From: Osedax fenrisi
Taxonomy: Eukaryota; Annelida; Polychaeta; Sabellida; Siboglinidae
Assembly: GCA_964019155.1 (NCBI GenBank)
Contig: OZ025244.1
Span: forward strand, 39,723,045-39,787,044
Length of the DNA stretch: 64,000 nt
Direction: 5' to 3'
The notes beneath the pieces are model-generated. The model was not told where the DNA came from. It saw only the letters and a program-made list of their open reading frames with translations, and made no database searches. Both the position numbers and the translations under genes were made by a program. Below are positions 1-11,853 of this stretch, piece by piece. Positions within the stretch are counted from its first letter, which is position 1. Each line of letters starts with the position of its first letter.

Positions 1-2460
1 TTTGATTTTTTTTTGAAATTTTTGGAAATTTTGGAAATTTTTTGAAATATTTTTGAAATATTTTTGACATTTTTTGAAATATTTTTGAAGTTTTTTTTAA
101 ATATTTTTAAACATTTTTTTGAAATTTTTTTAAAATATATTTTGTAATATTATTTATATTTTTTGTATTTTAAAAAATATTATTTGAAATAATTTTTTAT
201 ATTTTTCAACTATTCGTTGAAATATTATTATTTTAAGATATAATTAAAATATTATAATTATATAATAAATATATAAATATTATAAGATATAATAATATAC
301 TTTTTAAAATATTTGTAGAACATTTATAAAAAATATATTTTGTAATATTTGGAAATATTTGTTGTATACTAGGAATACAGAATCAGGAATAGCTATAATT
401 AATAAATAATAGATAGGTCAAACAATCAAAAATCGATCAACGCAGGGTGCGGTTTGGGTTTTCGATATTTATTAAGTACTATTTTGTAATATTGGAAATA
501 TGTGTTGTATTTTTTTAAATATTATTTGAAATATTTTTGAAATATTTTTCCACTCATTTTTGAGATATTAATATTTGTATAAATTTGTTTGAATTTTAGC
601 AACAATTTATGTTATTGTATATGAAAAGCAGAATCATGAATAGCCATAAATAATAAATAATAGATAGGTAAGCTATCAAACAACGAGTAAAGCAAAGTTG
701 GGTACGGCAAGAAATTCCAAATCAGGAATAGTTATAATTAATAAATGATAGATAGGCAAATAATAAAAAACCGCCGATTTGGAACTGTTTGGGTTTAGGT
801 TTTCAACATATTTTGAAATATCTGTTGTATTTTTTGAAATATTTTTTATCTAATTTTTTAAATATTAAAAAAAATATGTTTCTACATATGTTTAATTTTA
901 TTTAATTGTATATACTAGAAATGTAGGATCAGGAATAGCTCTAATTAATAAATAATAAATAGGCAAACAATCAAAAACCGATAAATGTCGAGTCGAGTAC
1001 TGTTTGGATTTGGGTTTAGGTTTGAGTTTTCGACATTTTTTTAAAACATATTTTGTAATATTTTAAATATTTTTTGTATTTGTTAGCAATTATATATTTT
1101 AGAATAATCAGGAATAGCTATAATTAATAAAAATAAATAGTCAAACAATCAAAAACCTAGCAACGCCGGGTAGGGTATGACTGCTAATATGTTGAAATAT
1201 TTTTTATATTTAAAAAATATTTTTAGACACTTTTTAAAAATATATTTTATAATATTTTAAAGTATTTTTGTATTTTTGTATTTTTACAAAATATTTTACG
1301 AATAAGTCTTAAAAAGAACAACGCTAGATCTACATCGGATACAGTTAGATTTATTAAATATTAGTTAGAAGACAACAATTAAAGAATAGCTATGCATAAT
1401 TAGGAATAACTATAATTAATAATTGATAGGCAAATAATAAAAAAACGAGCAACGTCGGGTTGGGTTCGGCAAACAATTTTAAATCAGGAATAGTTATAAT
1501 TAATAAAGTATAGATAAGCATATAATTAAAAACCGATCAACGCCGTTTTGGGACGGTTTGGGTTTGGGTTTTCAACATATTTTGTAATATTTGAAATATT
1601 TGTTGTATTTTTTAAAATATTTTTTGAAATATTTGTTCACTAATTTTTTAAATATTATAAACAATATTTTTCTATATTTGTTTGTATTTTAAATAAACTT
1701 TATTTAATTGTATATACTAGAAATATAGAATCAGAAATTGCCCTAATTAATAAATAATAAATAATAGATAGGCAAACAAACAAAAACCAAGAAATGCCGG
1801 GTCGGGTATGGTTTGTTTTTAAAACATATTTTGTAATATTTTATATATTTTTTTGCAATTTTTAGCAATTATATATTTTAGAATAATCAGGAATAGCTAT
1901 AATTAATAAAAAAATAAATAGGCATTAAAAATCAGGTATGGCTACTAATATGTTGAAATATTTTTTATATTTCTTAAAATATTTTTAGACACTTTTTAAA
2001 AATATATTTTGTAATAATTTAAATTATTATTTGTAATCTTACCAAATATTTTACAAATAATCTTAAAAACGAACAACGCTGAGTCTACATCGGATACAGT
2101 TAGAATTAGTAAATATTAGTTAGAAGAAAAAAATTAAATATTAGCTAAGTATAATCAGGAATAGCTACAATTAATAGGCAAATAATCAAAAACCTAGCAA
2201 CGCAGGGTAGTGTACGGTTTGTGTTTGGGTTTAGGTTTGGGTTTTAGACATTTTTTTAAAACATATTTTTTAATATTTGAAATATTTGTTGTATTTTTTA
2301 ACATATTATTTGAAAATGTTTTCTACTTTGTTTTGTATGTCAGCTAACATTTATTTTATTATATATATCAATTAAGAATCAGGAATAGCTATAATTAATA
2401 TATAATATATAGGAAAATAATCAAAACCGAGCAACGCCGGGTCGGGTACGGCTAGTATAT
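1..2460. repeat. Diverged higher-order tandem repeat array
   Basis: A module containing AATCAGGAATAGCTATAATT, then a GATAGGCAAAC-like stretch, a GC-richer core (CAACGCCGGGTCGGGTACGG), GGGTTTGGGTTTTCGAC and a T-rich TTTGAAATATT tail recurs near 382, 631, 721, 929, 1107, 1483, 1727, 1886, 2153 and 2377. Larger blocks repeat at about 762-798 bp: 721 pairs with 1483, 929 with 1727, 1107 with 1886, and the 'CATCGGATACAGTTAGA' block near 1330 with the one near 2092. This is a two-level repeat, cut by the window edge. No coding capacity is visible. It could be a satellite-like array or internal repeats of a larger element. Confidence 0.75.
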
Positions 2461-2659
2461 ATATATACATAATAATTTTAATTATAGATCCCCAAATCAC
2501 ACAGCATTTTAAATTTTTGAAATATTCAATTATTTTATATTATTCTTTATATTAGTATAGTTATTTACATGATAAACGTTCGTAAATAACTTATAATCAT
2601 GTAATATGATTATTTTTTTCCACACAATATTAACACATAAAACTTATATGTTAATATTG

Positions 2660-2664
<5 letters not shown>

Positions 2665-2709
<45 letters not shown>
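2665..2709. repeat. (TA)n microsatellite at the LINE 5' side
   Basis: Pure TA dinucleotides immediately upstream of the first unique LINE-like sequence. With the TAA/TA tract at 7211-7240 it brackets the element. Reading frames across it are repeat artefacts. Confidence 0.9.
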
Positions 2710-2711
<2 letters not shown>

Positions 2712-3109
2712 ATTCTGTTTTCGCCTCTCGCCGTGAACGGTCGTGTTTTATATTCATTCGATTCGCATTGTTTGACAATAACAAATATTACAACATTATT
2801 GTGACGCATTTACATCGTTTCTGTACGTTCATCATACATTCATAAATTGGTCAACGTTTACGTGTTACTCGGTACCCGTCCATGAGGATCTCCCGTGCCT
2901 GGCTCGCTCTGGTTGTCGGTTACCCGTACTTTAAACCGTCGGTACCTTGAGTTTAGTTACTATTTATCACGTATCTTATATTTATTTAATATTTATAATT
3001 ATATTGCCTGTGTGCTTATATTAACTTTATTAATCAATACATATATATGTATTTATGTTTATGTATGTGTGTATCTATGTGAATATATATACACATATTT
3101 AGCTGTATC

Positions 3110-3141
<32 letters not shown>

Positions 3142-3243
3142 AGTATTTTATACTGATATTTATAATTGTATTGTTTTGTTTTATTGATTTTCTGAACGTT
3201 TCGCTTCAGTGATTTATTTCTTTAAATCATATCATACAATATA

Positions 3244-4250
3244 ATGGATTGTAATTCATGCACAAAACCATTAAATACTAAATGTATTAAATCGCTTGTG
3301 GATATTCAATTCACTTTGAATGTTTGTATAATACTTATATACTACCAAATAATTATACGAATATTTCCCAGTCGAAATATGCGATTTATATTCTATCTTC
3401 GCAACACTTTAAATTCATATGTGAATCGTGTATAGTTAAACCAACTGAAAATATTACTGAATTAACTAACCCTAAATTTAATACCAATTATGATAAACTT
3501 GATTACCTTACTAATATTACTACAAATATTAATCAAAAACTTGACATAATGAATTCAGAAATAATTTCATTTAAAAAATCATCTCACACTATGAAGTCAA
3601 ACACTTCAACTATTATTAATAATATTTCATCCGCCTCATCCTAACTTCCAGATACATTAAATAAAACTACCTCTAAATCTTTTAGTGATATCGTTAAATC
3701 AACATTACCGACGCATAAACCTACCGTTACTAAACCAACTCCTAACATTTTGTCATGCTCTTCTCAACCCTCGGTTGTTATTGAGCATATTTCACCTGAC
3801 AATAGAAATCTTACATACATTAAATCACTATTCAAACAACTAGAACTCGATTCTAATACCATTACAGATTACTCATTCATTTCTCACTATGCTAATCTAG
3901 TAGTATCTTCATCATGCATAATTGATAGTTTAATTAACTCCAGATCTGATCTTCAACCAACTGATTTCAAATCATTATTCATTTGTCCTTTCATTGCCAG
4001 TGATATAATGAAAATTGGACGTATTTACTTCCACGCTTCTAAATCTTCTCTGACGAAATTTAAGTGTGTACTTAATATGCGCAGTCTTTCTTATCAACTT
4101 CGTAATTTGATTAATACAAGTAACTCGGAAACATATGGTATCGATTGGAAATCAAATCCATATATCCCTGATGTAAATGAATTCCTTCAATGGTCAAATT
4201 CATATGAACATTATCTGAAATCCAAAAAAGGCTCTTCTCCCTCTGATTGA
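3244..4250 (+). pseudogene. LINE ORF1, PHD-like finger protein, broken
   Basis: The frame opens at ATG 3244 with CNSC, then CIK. It shifts near 3290, consistent with loss of one base in the fourth Cys codon, and continues in the frame of 3294-4250 with CGYSIHFEC and FICESC. Together this gives a C-x2-C...C-x2-C...H-x2-C...C-x2-C pattern, a PHD-type zinc finger as known in CR1-like ORF1 proteins. An in-frame TAA (3642-3644) interrupts the Ser/Thr/Asn-rich linker. The C-terminal part (about 3650-4247) is a globular stretch ending in a Lys/Ser tail before TGA 4248-4250. ORF1 proteins of this kind are thought to bind the element RNA; nothing else is claimed. The frameshift and the stop make this copy non-functional. 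Confidence 0.7.
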
Positions 4251-7073
4251 CTTTGTTATCATAATGATTATAAGTATTTATTTCAATTAATTAATTCGAG
4301 ATCTGTTCGTAATAAAGTTGATATTATAGCTCAATCTATTATTGATTCAAAATGTCTTATAACGGCAATTACAGAAACCTGGCTGACTGATAAAGACACT
4401 GCTCTATCATCACAACTAATACCTCAAGGGTATAATATAACTATTGCTAATAGATCTATTCCTTTTCGTGGTGGTGGTCTTGCATTAATGTACTCATCTA
4501 AATTGAAACTTGTATCCACTACCATTCCGTCTTTCTCATCGTGTGAAATGATGATCTGTAATCTTAAGTTTCCATCTTCTTGTACAATATATGTTGTTCT
4601 AATTTACCGTCCTCCTTCTTCTAGTATCACTGAATTTTTAGTTGATCTAACATCTATTTTTGAATCGATCTCTTCAGATAACACTATAATTCTTGGCGAT
4701 TTTAACATACAATATAATAGATCTTATCCTGCTGCATCATCTTTAAAAAGTTTGATCAATGAGTTCTCTCTCACGCAACATATACTTTTTCCCACTAATA
4801 CGAATGGTAATTGCATTGATCTAGTTATATCACCATCTTCATCTGACATTGTTTCATCTCCTTCTCAAAGTTTTCTAATTTCTGATCACTTTGTAGTTAC
4901 GTTTGAGAAGATATTACCACCATCTACCTCTCCCCGACCAGAGCGTTCTTTTAGGAAGATATCTGCTATTAACATTCCTTCATTTGTAAATTCTATATTT
5001 TCACGACTTGATAATCCTCAGTCGTTGCTCGTAGTTGACTCTCTTTACGACAATTTTAATGCTGCTATCTCAAATTCTCTTGAAATATTTGCTCCTGTCA
5101 TTAAATCCATTAATCGATAATTTTCCAAATCACCTTGGTTTAACAATGAACTAGTAAACCTACGTCGAACACTTAGAAAACTCCAAAATAGATATCAAGT
5201 ATCTAACCTTGAATCTGATCTTAAATCTTTCAAAGTATGCCGTTCACTCTATAGGACTAAACTTATCACATTAAAATCCTCCTACTTTACTGATAAGTTA
5301 AATAACTTTGGTATGTCTTCCAAACAAGCATTTCAACTTTCATTTAAATTAATCGGTCGAGATCAGAATAGACGTCTTCCTGACCAATCTGACTCCTATC
5401 TGTGCACTGCTTTTTCCAATTACTTTCAACGAAAGATATCTAATGTTATCGATTCTCTCCCAAGATTTGATGTCGCACTATTTGATGTTACTTTCATTAC
5501 CTCTTCAAATCATTGGTCTTGTTTTACCCTTCCATCTCAGGCATTTGTTCTTTCATTAGTGACTTCCCTCAAATCTCACTCCCCTTTAGATCCTGTTCCA
5601 TTGGTCTTACTTCGTTCCATTTCTCCCTATATAATTGGTTTGATTACTAATATTATCAATGTATCTCTTATTACTTCTACTGTTCCACAATCGATAAAAC
5701 ACTCGTATATTACCCCACTACTTAAAAAACCGACTTTAGATCACTCAAATTTGACTAACTACAGACCAATATCCCAACTCTCGTCAATATCAAAGACTTT
5801 AGAACGAGTTGTTTCAACCCAGTTAATACATTATATAACTACAAACAATATTGCTGATTGTTTTCAAAGTGCTTATCTCCCACACCGCAGCACAGAAACT
5901 GCCCTCAACCTTATTTTCAGTGACATTCTTTTATCTCTTGACACCAAATGCCCCTGTTATCTTATTCTACTAGATTTATCGTGCGCGTTTGACTCTCTTA
6001 ATCTTATTATTCTTTCGTATCGCCTGCGTGAGATAGGAATTAATGGTCAAGTACTCAACTGGTTCATGTCCTTTGTCTCAAATAGAACTTCTTCTGTTAA
6101 AATTAATTCTTCTTTATCACAACCATTTACTAACTCATACGGTGTTCCGCAAGGCTCCGTACTCGGGCCCATTTTATTCATAATCTATATATTACCTATT
6201 AGACCAATATTTCTTAAATATCCTCATCTACATTATCATCTATATGCAGATGATTTGCAAATGTATACGTCCTTCCCACCATCATGTAACACTGAATCTA
6301 TTCAATTAACTATTTATAACTGCATTACTGAATTAATTACATGGTTCTCCACTAACTCATTATCATTAAATATGGCTAAAACTAATACAATTATTTTATC
6401 TAGATCCTCTTCCCCTTTAACTATATCCCATCCTTTTTTACGCTCCCTTCCTATTTCCGAATCAGTGACTACACTAGGTATTACCTTTGATAACAAGTTC
6501 AATGTATCGTTGCAAATAACAAATGTAATTCGTATAGCTAACTATTATCTTTACAATATTAGAAAGACACGTAATAAACTTACTTATAACTTAACGAAGT
6601 GTTTACTCGACTCCCTTGTATTCAGTAGACTTCGTTATTGTTGCTCATTATATACTACTCTCCCACTTTATTTAATGCACAGATTTGAAAATATTCAACG
6701 TCGTGCGGTTAGAATACTGTACAAGCTCAAACGTCGTATGGATGTTTCGATTACATCTCTGATGATTTCTCTTGGTTGGCTTCCGTTTCATTCTCAATGC
6801 AAGTTTCGTCTCCTGTGCATAACGCAAAGAGCCATTTACCGATCTATTCCCGAATATCTCGCTACGTTAATATCAATTCGTTCCGACTCACGACCTCGCC
6901 GCTCTGGATCCACAATGGTTCTACACCAACCAATTACTTCTATGAGATTTGCTGAAGCAGCATTTGCTGTTGCAGCACCAAAATATTGGAACTTGTTACC
7001 AACTGATATACGTATAACTAAATCTGAGTCATTATTTAAACGTAAATTATATAAATATTTTCTTTATTTGTAA
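4251..7073 (+). pseudogene. LINE ORF2: endonuclease plus reverse transcriptase, one nonsense codon
   Basis: The open frame starts directly after the ORF1 TGA. The endonuclease domain (about 4251-4910) shows INSRSVRNKVD, TETWL, IYRPPSS, LGDFN and the catalytic SDH motif. After a linker, the RT domain shows HSYITPLLKKP, YRPISQLSSISKTLERV (about 5760-5810), LLDLSCAFDS with the first catalytic Asp, GVPQGSVLGPILF and YADD at 6243-6254. A thumb/C-terminal region ends with the LFKRKLYKYF tail at TAA 7071-7073. The single lesion is TAA at 5118-5120 in the endonuclease-RT linker; the frame is otherwise open over 941 codons. No in-frame ATG precedes the endonuclease N-terminus; the first is at 4488, inside the domain. 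The product nicks target DNA and reverse-transcribes the element RNA. Confidence 0.85.
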
Positions 7074-7240
7074 TTCCATTTAATATCATTGTTCTCGTTA
7101 TTATGTATGGTTCTAGTTTTCGTTCTTTACTATTATTTTTTGTTTATTTTTATTTTATTATATATGACGCCGATAAACATATAATGTTTTGTTAGTCAAT
7201 AAACTATTTAATAATAATAATAATAATATATATATATATA

Positions 7241-8040
7241 TATTCAATAACCTTATTTTAATTATACGAAATACAGCCCTTATTAACTTATCTACATATT
7301 AGTTGTATTTTACTTCATTTTTATTGATATTATAATAGGTTATAAACTACATTTTAAACCTAGGTATATACTTTTATCACAAGCATTCCTTCTCCATGCA
7401 TATATCTAAATTTGGATACTTAAATTAAATTCAAACAAAATAAATGTTTTCAAATGTTTGTATTCCTACGTTGTGTACGAAACATAGACATTGTTCTCTA
7501 ACCACCGCCCATGTGAACTCCTTATAAGGATACTTATAATAACTTATAATAAATCGAGTTATAATTTATTTAGTAAACGTATCTGAAATAATTCTTCTAC
7601 TACTTTTCTATAAACGCTATGTATTTGGTTTCATATTGTGATTTTTTTCTATTTAGACTCTTTTCTATCACTACTCCGTAAATCTGCCTATCTATAGATA
7701 ATAGGTAGTATACTACCTTGGTCTTACTAATCAGTCTTACTCCCTAATGCTTAGCCATTCACACTAACTTCTGCCCTAAGACTCTATTACCTCCATCATC
7801 CCCTGTGTACCTTAAACTCGCAGTCGCATTGTTCTACCAATATGCAATGTCCTTCTATTATCCAACATATCTACCCATTTTATAAGAGGAATTGTGGGTT
7901 ATATCCTACCATTAATACTAACATTACATTCGAACTTAAATACTCAACCTAATTTTAATTTGTATCTTTTTCTTTTACTATAATATTTTATATATTATCG
8001 TATATTGTATGGATTAGCCTACTTTTAAATATATATTATA
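7241..8040. other. AT-rich spacer, no gene seen
   Basis: Unique-looking AT-rich DNA with a pyrimidine-rich stretch at 7640-7880. No conserved reading frame or repeat boundary is visible; a very old LINE relic cannot be excluded. Confidence 0.5.
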
Positions 8041-9365
8041 GACTCTATATTATAGAAGGAGTAAAAGCTAACAATTTGCCAATAACATTTATTTTCATAG
8101 AATTTTCAAAAGCTTTCGACTCAATAAACCGTGTCAAAATGAAGATCATTCTGAGAAAATATGGTATCCCTACATAGATAATCAATGCGATAATGATGCT
8201 ATACATAAAAACTCGCTCTATGGTCAGATATCTCGATGGGACACTCCTTTCTTTGATATCACCACTGGAGTCCTTCAAGGATATATATTTCTGGTATGTA
8301 TGTAGCAGGATATCGTCTACTTATTTTTTGAATCAGTGTGAAACCTAGTTCGGTAATATGGTCTAAGGCATTTTTAAGAATATAATCTTGACATATATGT
8401 ATACACATATAAACATGTGTATACATATATGTATACAATGTGTATATGTGTATGTATACACATGTTTATATGTGTATACATATATGTCTCGATTATATTC
8501 TTAAAAATGCCTTAGACCATAATACCGAACTAGGTTTCACACTGACTCAAAAAATAAGTAGACGATATCCTGCTACATACATAACAGACATTGAATATGC
8601 CGATGATATAGCTGTTACAATTGATACTTTGAAAGATGCGAAAATATTGCTACATCAAATTGAGGAAATATCAAATGATATAGAACTCAAAGTGAATACT
8701 GATAAACTATAAAATATATGAGCTATAATCTGAATAACGATATAAACATGAGCAGGAACGGCCACTGTATAAAACAGATTAATAATTTTAAATACCTCGG
8801 CAGCTATATAGGATCAACAGAAAGAGATATACAAATCTGAATAGCCCAAGCCTGGTCAGCACTGAACAGCATGCATACTATCTGGAAATCCAAAATATCA
8901 GATAATCTCAAAATAAACTTGTTAGGTCAGAGATAGAATCCATACTTCTATATGGCTCTATTACATGAACACTATAGTTATAACTTCGAATCTAGAGAAT
9001 AAAGTAGACGGAGCATATACTCGCATGCTCAGAGCTGCGTTGAACACTTCATGGAGATATATATGACAAATAAAGAGCTATACGATAGAATACCCAAAAT
9101 TACAGTCTCAATACGAGAACAAATATTACGATTCATTGGTAATTGCTGGAGAAGTAAAAGTGAACTAGTAAGCGAGTTACTTCCCTGGCAACCGCTCCAT
9201 GGTCAACGACCCCGAGGATGACCAGCAAAAACTTGCATTGATCAACTGAGCGAAGATACTGGATGCAACCACAGTGAACTACCAAACGTGATGAGTGATA
9301 GAGAAGGATGGAGAAGACGTGTCATGTACTGCCGAGCAAGCTCGACCTGGTAAGGTAAGGTAATG
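8041..9365 (+). mobile_element. Decayed RTE-like/APE-type LINE, 5'-truncated
   Basis: Fragments in order on the plus strand: FIEFSKAFDSINRVKMKIIL...YGIP (about 8085-8170), GVLQG (8268-8280), an inverted duplication, LDYILKNALDHNTELGFTL (from about 8490), YADD near 8598-8609, then a C-terminal region with LENKVDGAYTRMLRAALN-like, RFIGNCWRSKSE and DREGWRRRVMYCRASSTW motifs ending near 9351. The 3' terminus is a short TAAGG repeat. The same family recurs at 55.3-57.95 kb. Many stops and frameshifts make it non-functional. Naming it RTE-like rests on remembered motif style, not on a search. Confidence 0.7.
8295..8583. repeat. 133-bp inverted duplication inside the LINE
   Basis: The left arm 8295-8427 is the reverse complement of the right arm 8451-8583, with about four mismatches in 133 positions and a 23-bp loop. 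The right arm is in the LINE sense orientation and encodes the segment leading to YADD; the left arm is an extra inverted copy placed just after GVLQG, replacing the normal QGDTLAPFLF segment. Confidence 0.9.
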
Positions 9366-9712
9366 TATATTATAGAGATAGTTTTATTTATATGTAGGTA
9401 GGATGATCATTTGTTTATAAAGAATAATTCATAATAACTACCTAATTAAAGATAGTATATCATAGAACTTCAAATTATTCATTACAATAATATTGCCGTT
9501 TATATAGAAATGTTATTTAAAAAAAAAAATAGGATATAGGACACAACTGAATTTGTGGATTATCATACGATTTATTATTAATTATTTATTAACACTTTGA
9601 TGAATGAATTAATTATACAGCCTACAAATCATGTTATAAATAAATAATAATTATCTTTATATTATTTATTTTATAAATAACTACTATTAAAAACGAATAA
9701 TAATTTATTTTA

Positions 9713-9755
<43 letters not shown>

Positions 9756-9969
9756 TATTATATAATTACTACAATAATAATGACCAGATATATAATAATA
9801 ACAACAATCGTTATATAATATAATTATAAAACGAATAATAATTAATAACGAGAATAACGATGATTACGTAATGTTTACGTAGAGATTAGCAGTACACGAG
9901 TAACAATACAGCGTTACTAGAGACTATAGCTCTATTGTTAAGAAGCCAGCACCACTGAGATAGGGATTC
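9366..9969. other. AT-rich spacer with (TA)n at 9720-9754
   Basis: No coding or RNA signature is seen. There are short A/T runs and a TA microsatellite. Confidence 0.5.
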
Positions 9970-10480
9970 GTTATGTCACGTGATAGGGCGTCTTTATGTC
10001 ACGTGATAAATGTACACACACACGTGACCGTTGATAATTACATGAGCGCGTATATCACCATCGTTAATAGCATGTAGGCGAGCGATTATCTAATAGGTAT
10101 TACGTAATAGGTATTGGTATTCCTAGACGTGATGAGTCATAGCCTAATCTACCGTCAGTATACGTCGTCGTAGAACAATAGGTGACCGCGGTGGTGACGT
10201 AATCGCTCGACACGTGACCAACACGGCCGTGTCACGTGACATATGTGTATTTACTATTACGTGGTCGACTACCACTGGTCATGTCGCGCGTGATAACCGG
10301 ACATATCCTATAGAACATAGCCTATATAACATATTCTATAGGACATAGCCTATAGGTCGTAACCGAACTGACCGTATGGGTTACTCGGATTGTAAACCAC
10401 TGACCGAGGTCCAGCAGTATAATATAGGCAGTCATACAGTGCATGCGAAATCGGGGTCTTGTGTGTGAAATAGTGTTTTA
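9970..10480. promoter_or_regulatory. GC-richer island with E-box, AP-1 and CRE-like motifs
   Basis: CACGTG occurs at 9977, 10000, 10021, 10211 and 10233, the last within the palindrome GTCACGTGAC. TGAGTCA is at 10133-10139, and GTGACGTAATCGC lies near 10194. Base composition is clearly less AT-rich than the flanks and no splice-compatible exon was found. It lies 3' of the NCS stop codon. Regulatory function is an inference from motif density only. Confidence 0.35.
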
Positions 10481-11112
10481 TTGTATACCTAGTGTAGAAC
10501 CTAGCCTTTATGCTAGTTTATAAAGTCTTGAATATCTAATTTATGAATTAGTGTATATCTAGAATATAAATAAGAGAATATATATTATATAAGCTAGTGT
10601 TTAGGGAATTGTATGTCTATTGTATGAACTAGCGTTTAAAGCAGTGAATAAATTAGTGTAATCAATTTATATATAGTATATATATATATATATTTATATA
10701 TGTATATCTAGTATATAAACAACATAATATTATATTGTAAAAACTAGTGTATAAACAAATACACATATAGTGTATAAACTAGTGTATAAAGCAGTGTACA
10801 CTCGTTTAGCGATAATAAACAGTTCGGTGAATGTATTTCAAGGAATGTTTTCTAAGATGTTGTTGTACAATTATTTAGAATACCTAACGATAAGGTGTGT
10901 AGATGTATTCACATACTTATGTACATAGCGGTGTATGTGCGTATGTGTGAACGCATGTGTACCGTGTCTTATATAAGTCTTATTACTTCATCCAAAGGTG
11001 ACATTAACATAATCAACATAAAAGAGAAAGTCACTAGTTAATCCTCATCTCTCTCTCAACATAGAGTAGAATATCATTTATATCAAGTATATTTATATTA
11101 TATATATATATA

Positions 11113-11169
<57 letters not shown>

Positions 11170-11539
11170 AATGAGATCATATATAATTAGTATAATGATG
11201 TTAATGTTACTTATGTTATATAATAGTAGACGAGACGTTGACCTTGTTGACTGTTAGTGTATTCATGTTACAATAACTTTAGTTGATGCGACTTCATTTA
11301 GTATTATATAATATACCTATTAAGTCTCTTCAACGTACTTATAATGTATGCATTATATAAATCATAACTGTAACTATTAAAATGTAATATATATATATAC
11401 AACTATGGTTGTAGGGTGAACCCTACGTGCGTACTTTATATACAACTATATACCCGCGATGTGGCTGAGGTACAGGTATTACGATGTAAGTAGAATAACT
11501 ACGAGGTCCGGTACCGCCACCTATTGGGGAAGGTGGGAG
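10481..11539. other. Region 3' of the NCS gene, AT-rich
   Basis: It holds the likely 3' UTR just below 11540, (TA)n at about 11131-11165, and a run of 'CTAGTGTATAAA'-like short repeats at 10490-10800. I found no convincing AATAAA on the minus strand close to the stop, so the transcript end is not placed. Confidence 0.4.
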
Positions 11540-11643
11540 TTATTCGCTTAGTCCCGGAATCTGATTCTGTTCGAGGAGCGACAGGATGTGAGGCGAAGAT
11601 TTAGCTCCGCAGATGAACTCGAACTCCGAAAGAAGTTTATCCC
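11540..11643 (-). CDS. NCS exon 5: rest of EF-hand 4, C-terminus, stop
   Basis: Two bases complete Gly159, then residues 160-192 (DKLLSEFEFICGAKSSPHIL to IPGLSE) and TAA at 11542-11540. The FEFICGAKSSP segment aligns with EEFIRGAKSDPS of the family. The acceptor is preceded by a pyrimidine-rich TTCTCCTCTCCACCACCAG. Confidence 0.93.
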
Positions 11644-11692
11644 CTGGTGGTGGAGAGGAGAATTATTAACGTATACGTAAACATCACTCACT

Positions 11693-11742
<50 letters not shown>

Positions 11743-11772
11743 AGTGAGTGTGTGTTTGTGTAGTAGTAGTAA

Positions 11773-11853
<81 letters not shown>

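Larger units (their letters stand above)
2711..7240 (+). mobile_element. CR1/L2-group non-LTR retrotransposon, nearly full length
   Basis: The order is a putative 5' leader (2711-3243), ORF1 with a PHD-like finger (3244-4250), ORF2 with apurinic-type endonuclease and reverse transcriptase (4251-7073), an AATAAA at 7198-7203 and a 3' tail of TAA units running into TA. Two ORFs, a PHD-like finger in ORF1 and the RT signatures YRPISQLSSISKTLERV, GVPQGSVLGPILF and YADDLQ fit the CR1/L2 group of LINEs; the clade within it is not resolved. Only three lesions are seen in about 3.8 kb of coding sequence, so the copy is relatively young. Flanking TA tracts hide any target-site duplication, and the true 5' end is uncertain. 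Confidence 0.85.

Noticed and set aside
2606..2845. Plus-strand 79-codon frame across the TA tract
   Set aside because: A Tyr-Ile repeat encoded by (TA)n; no conserved flanks.
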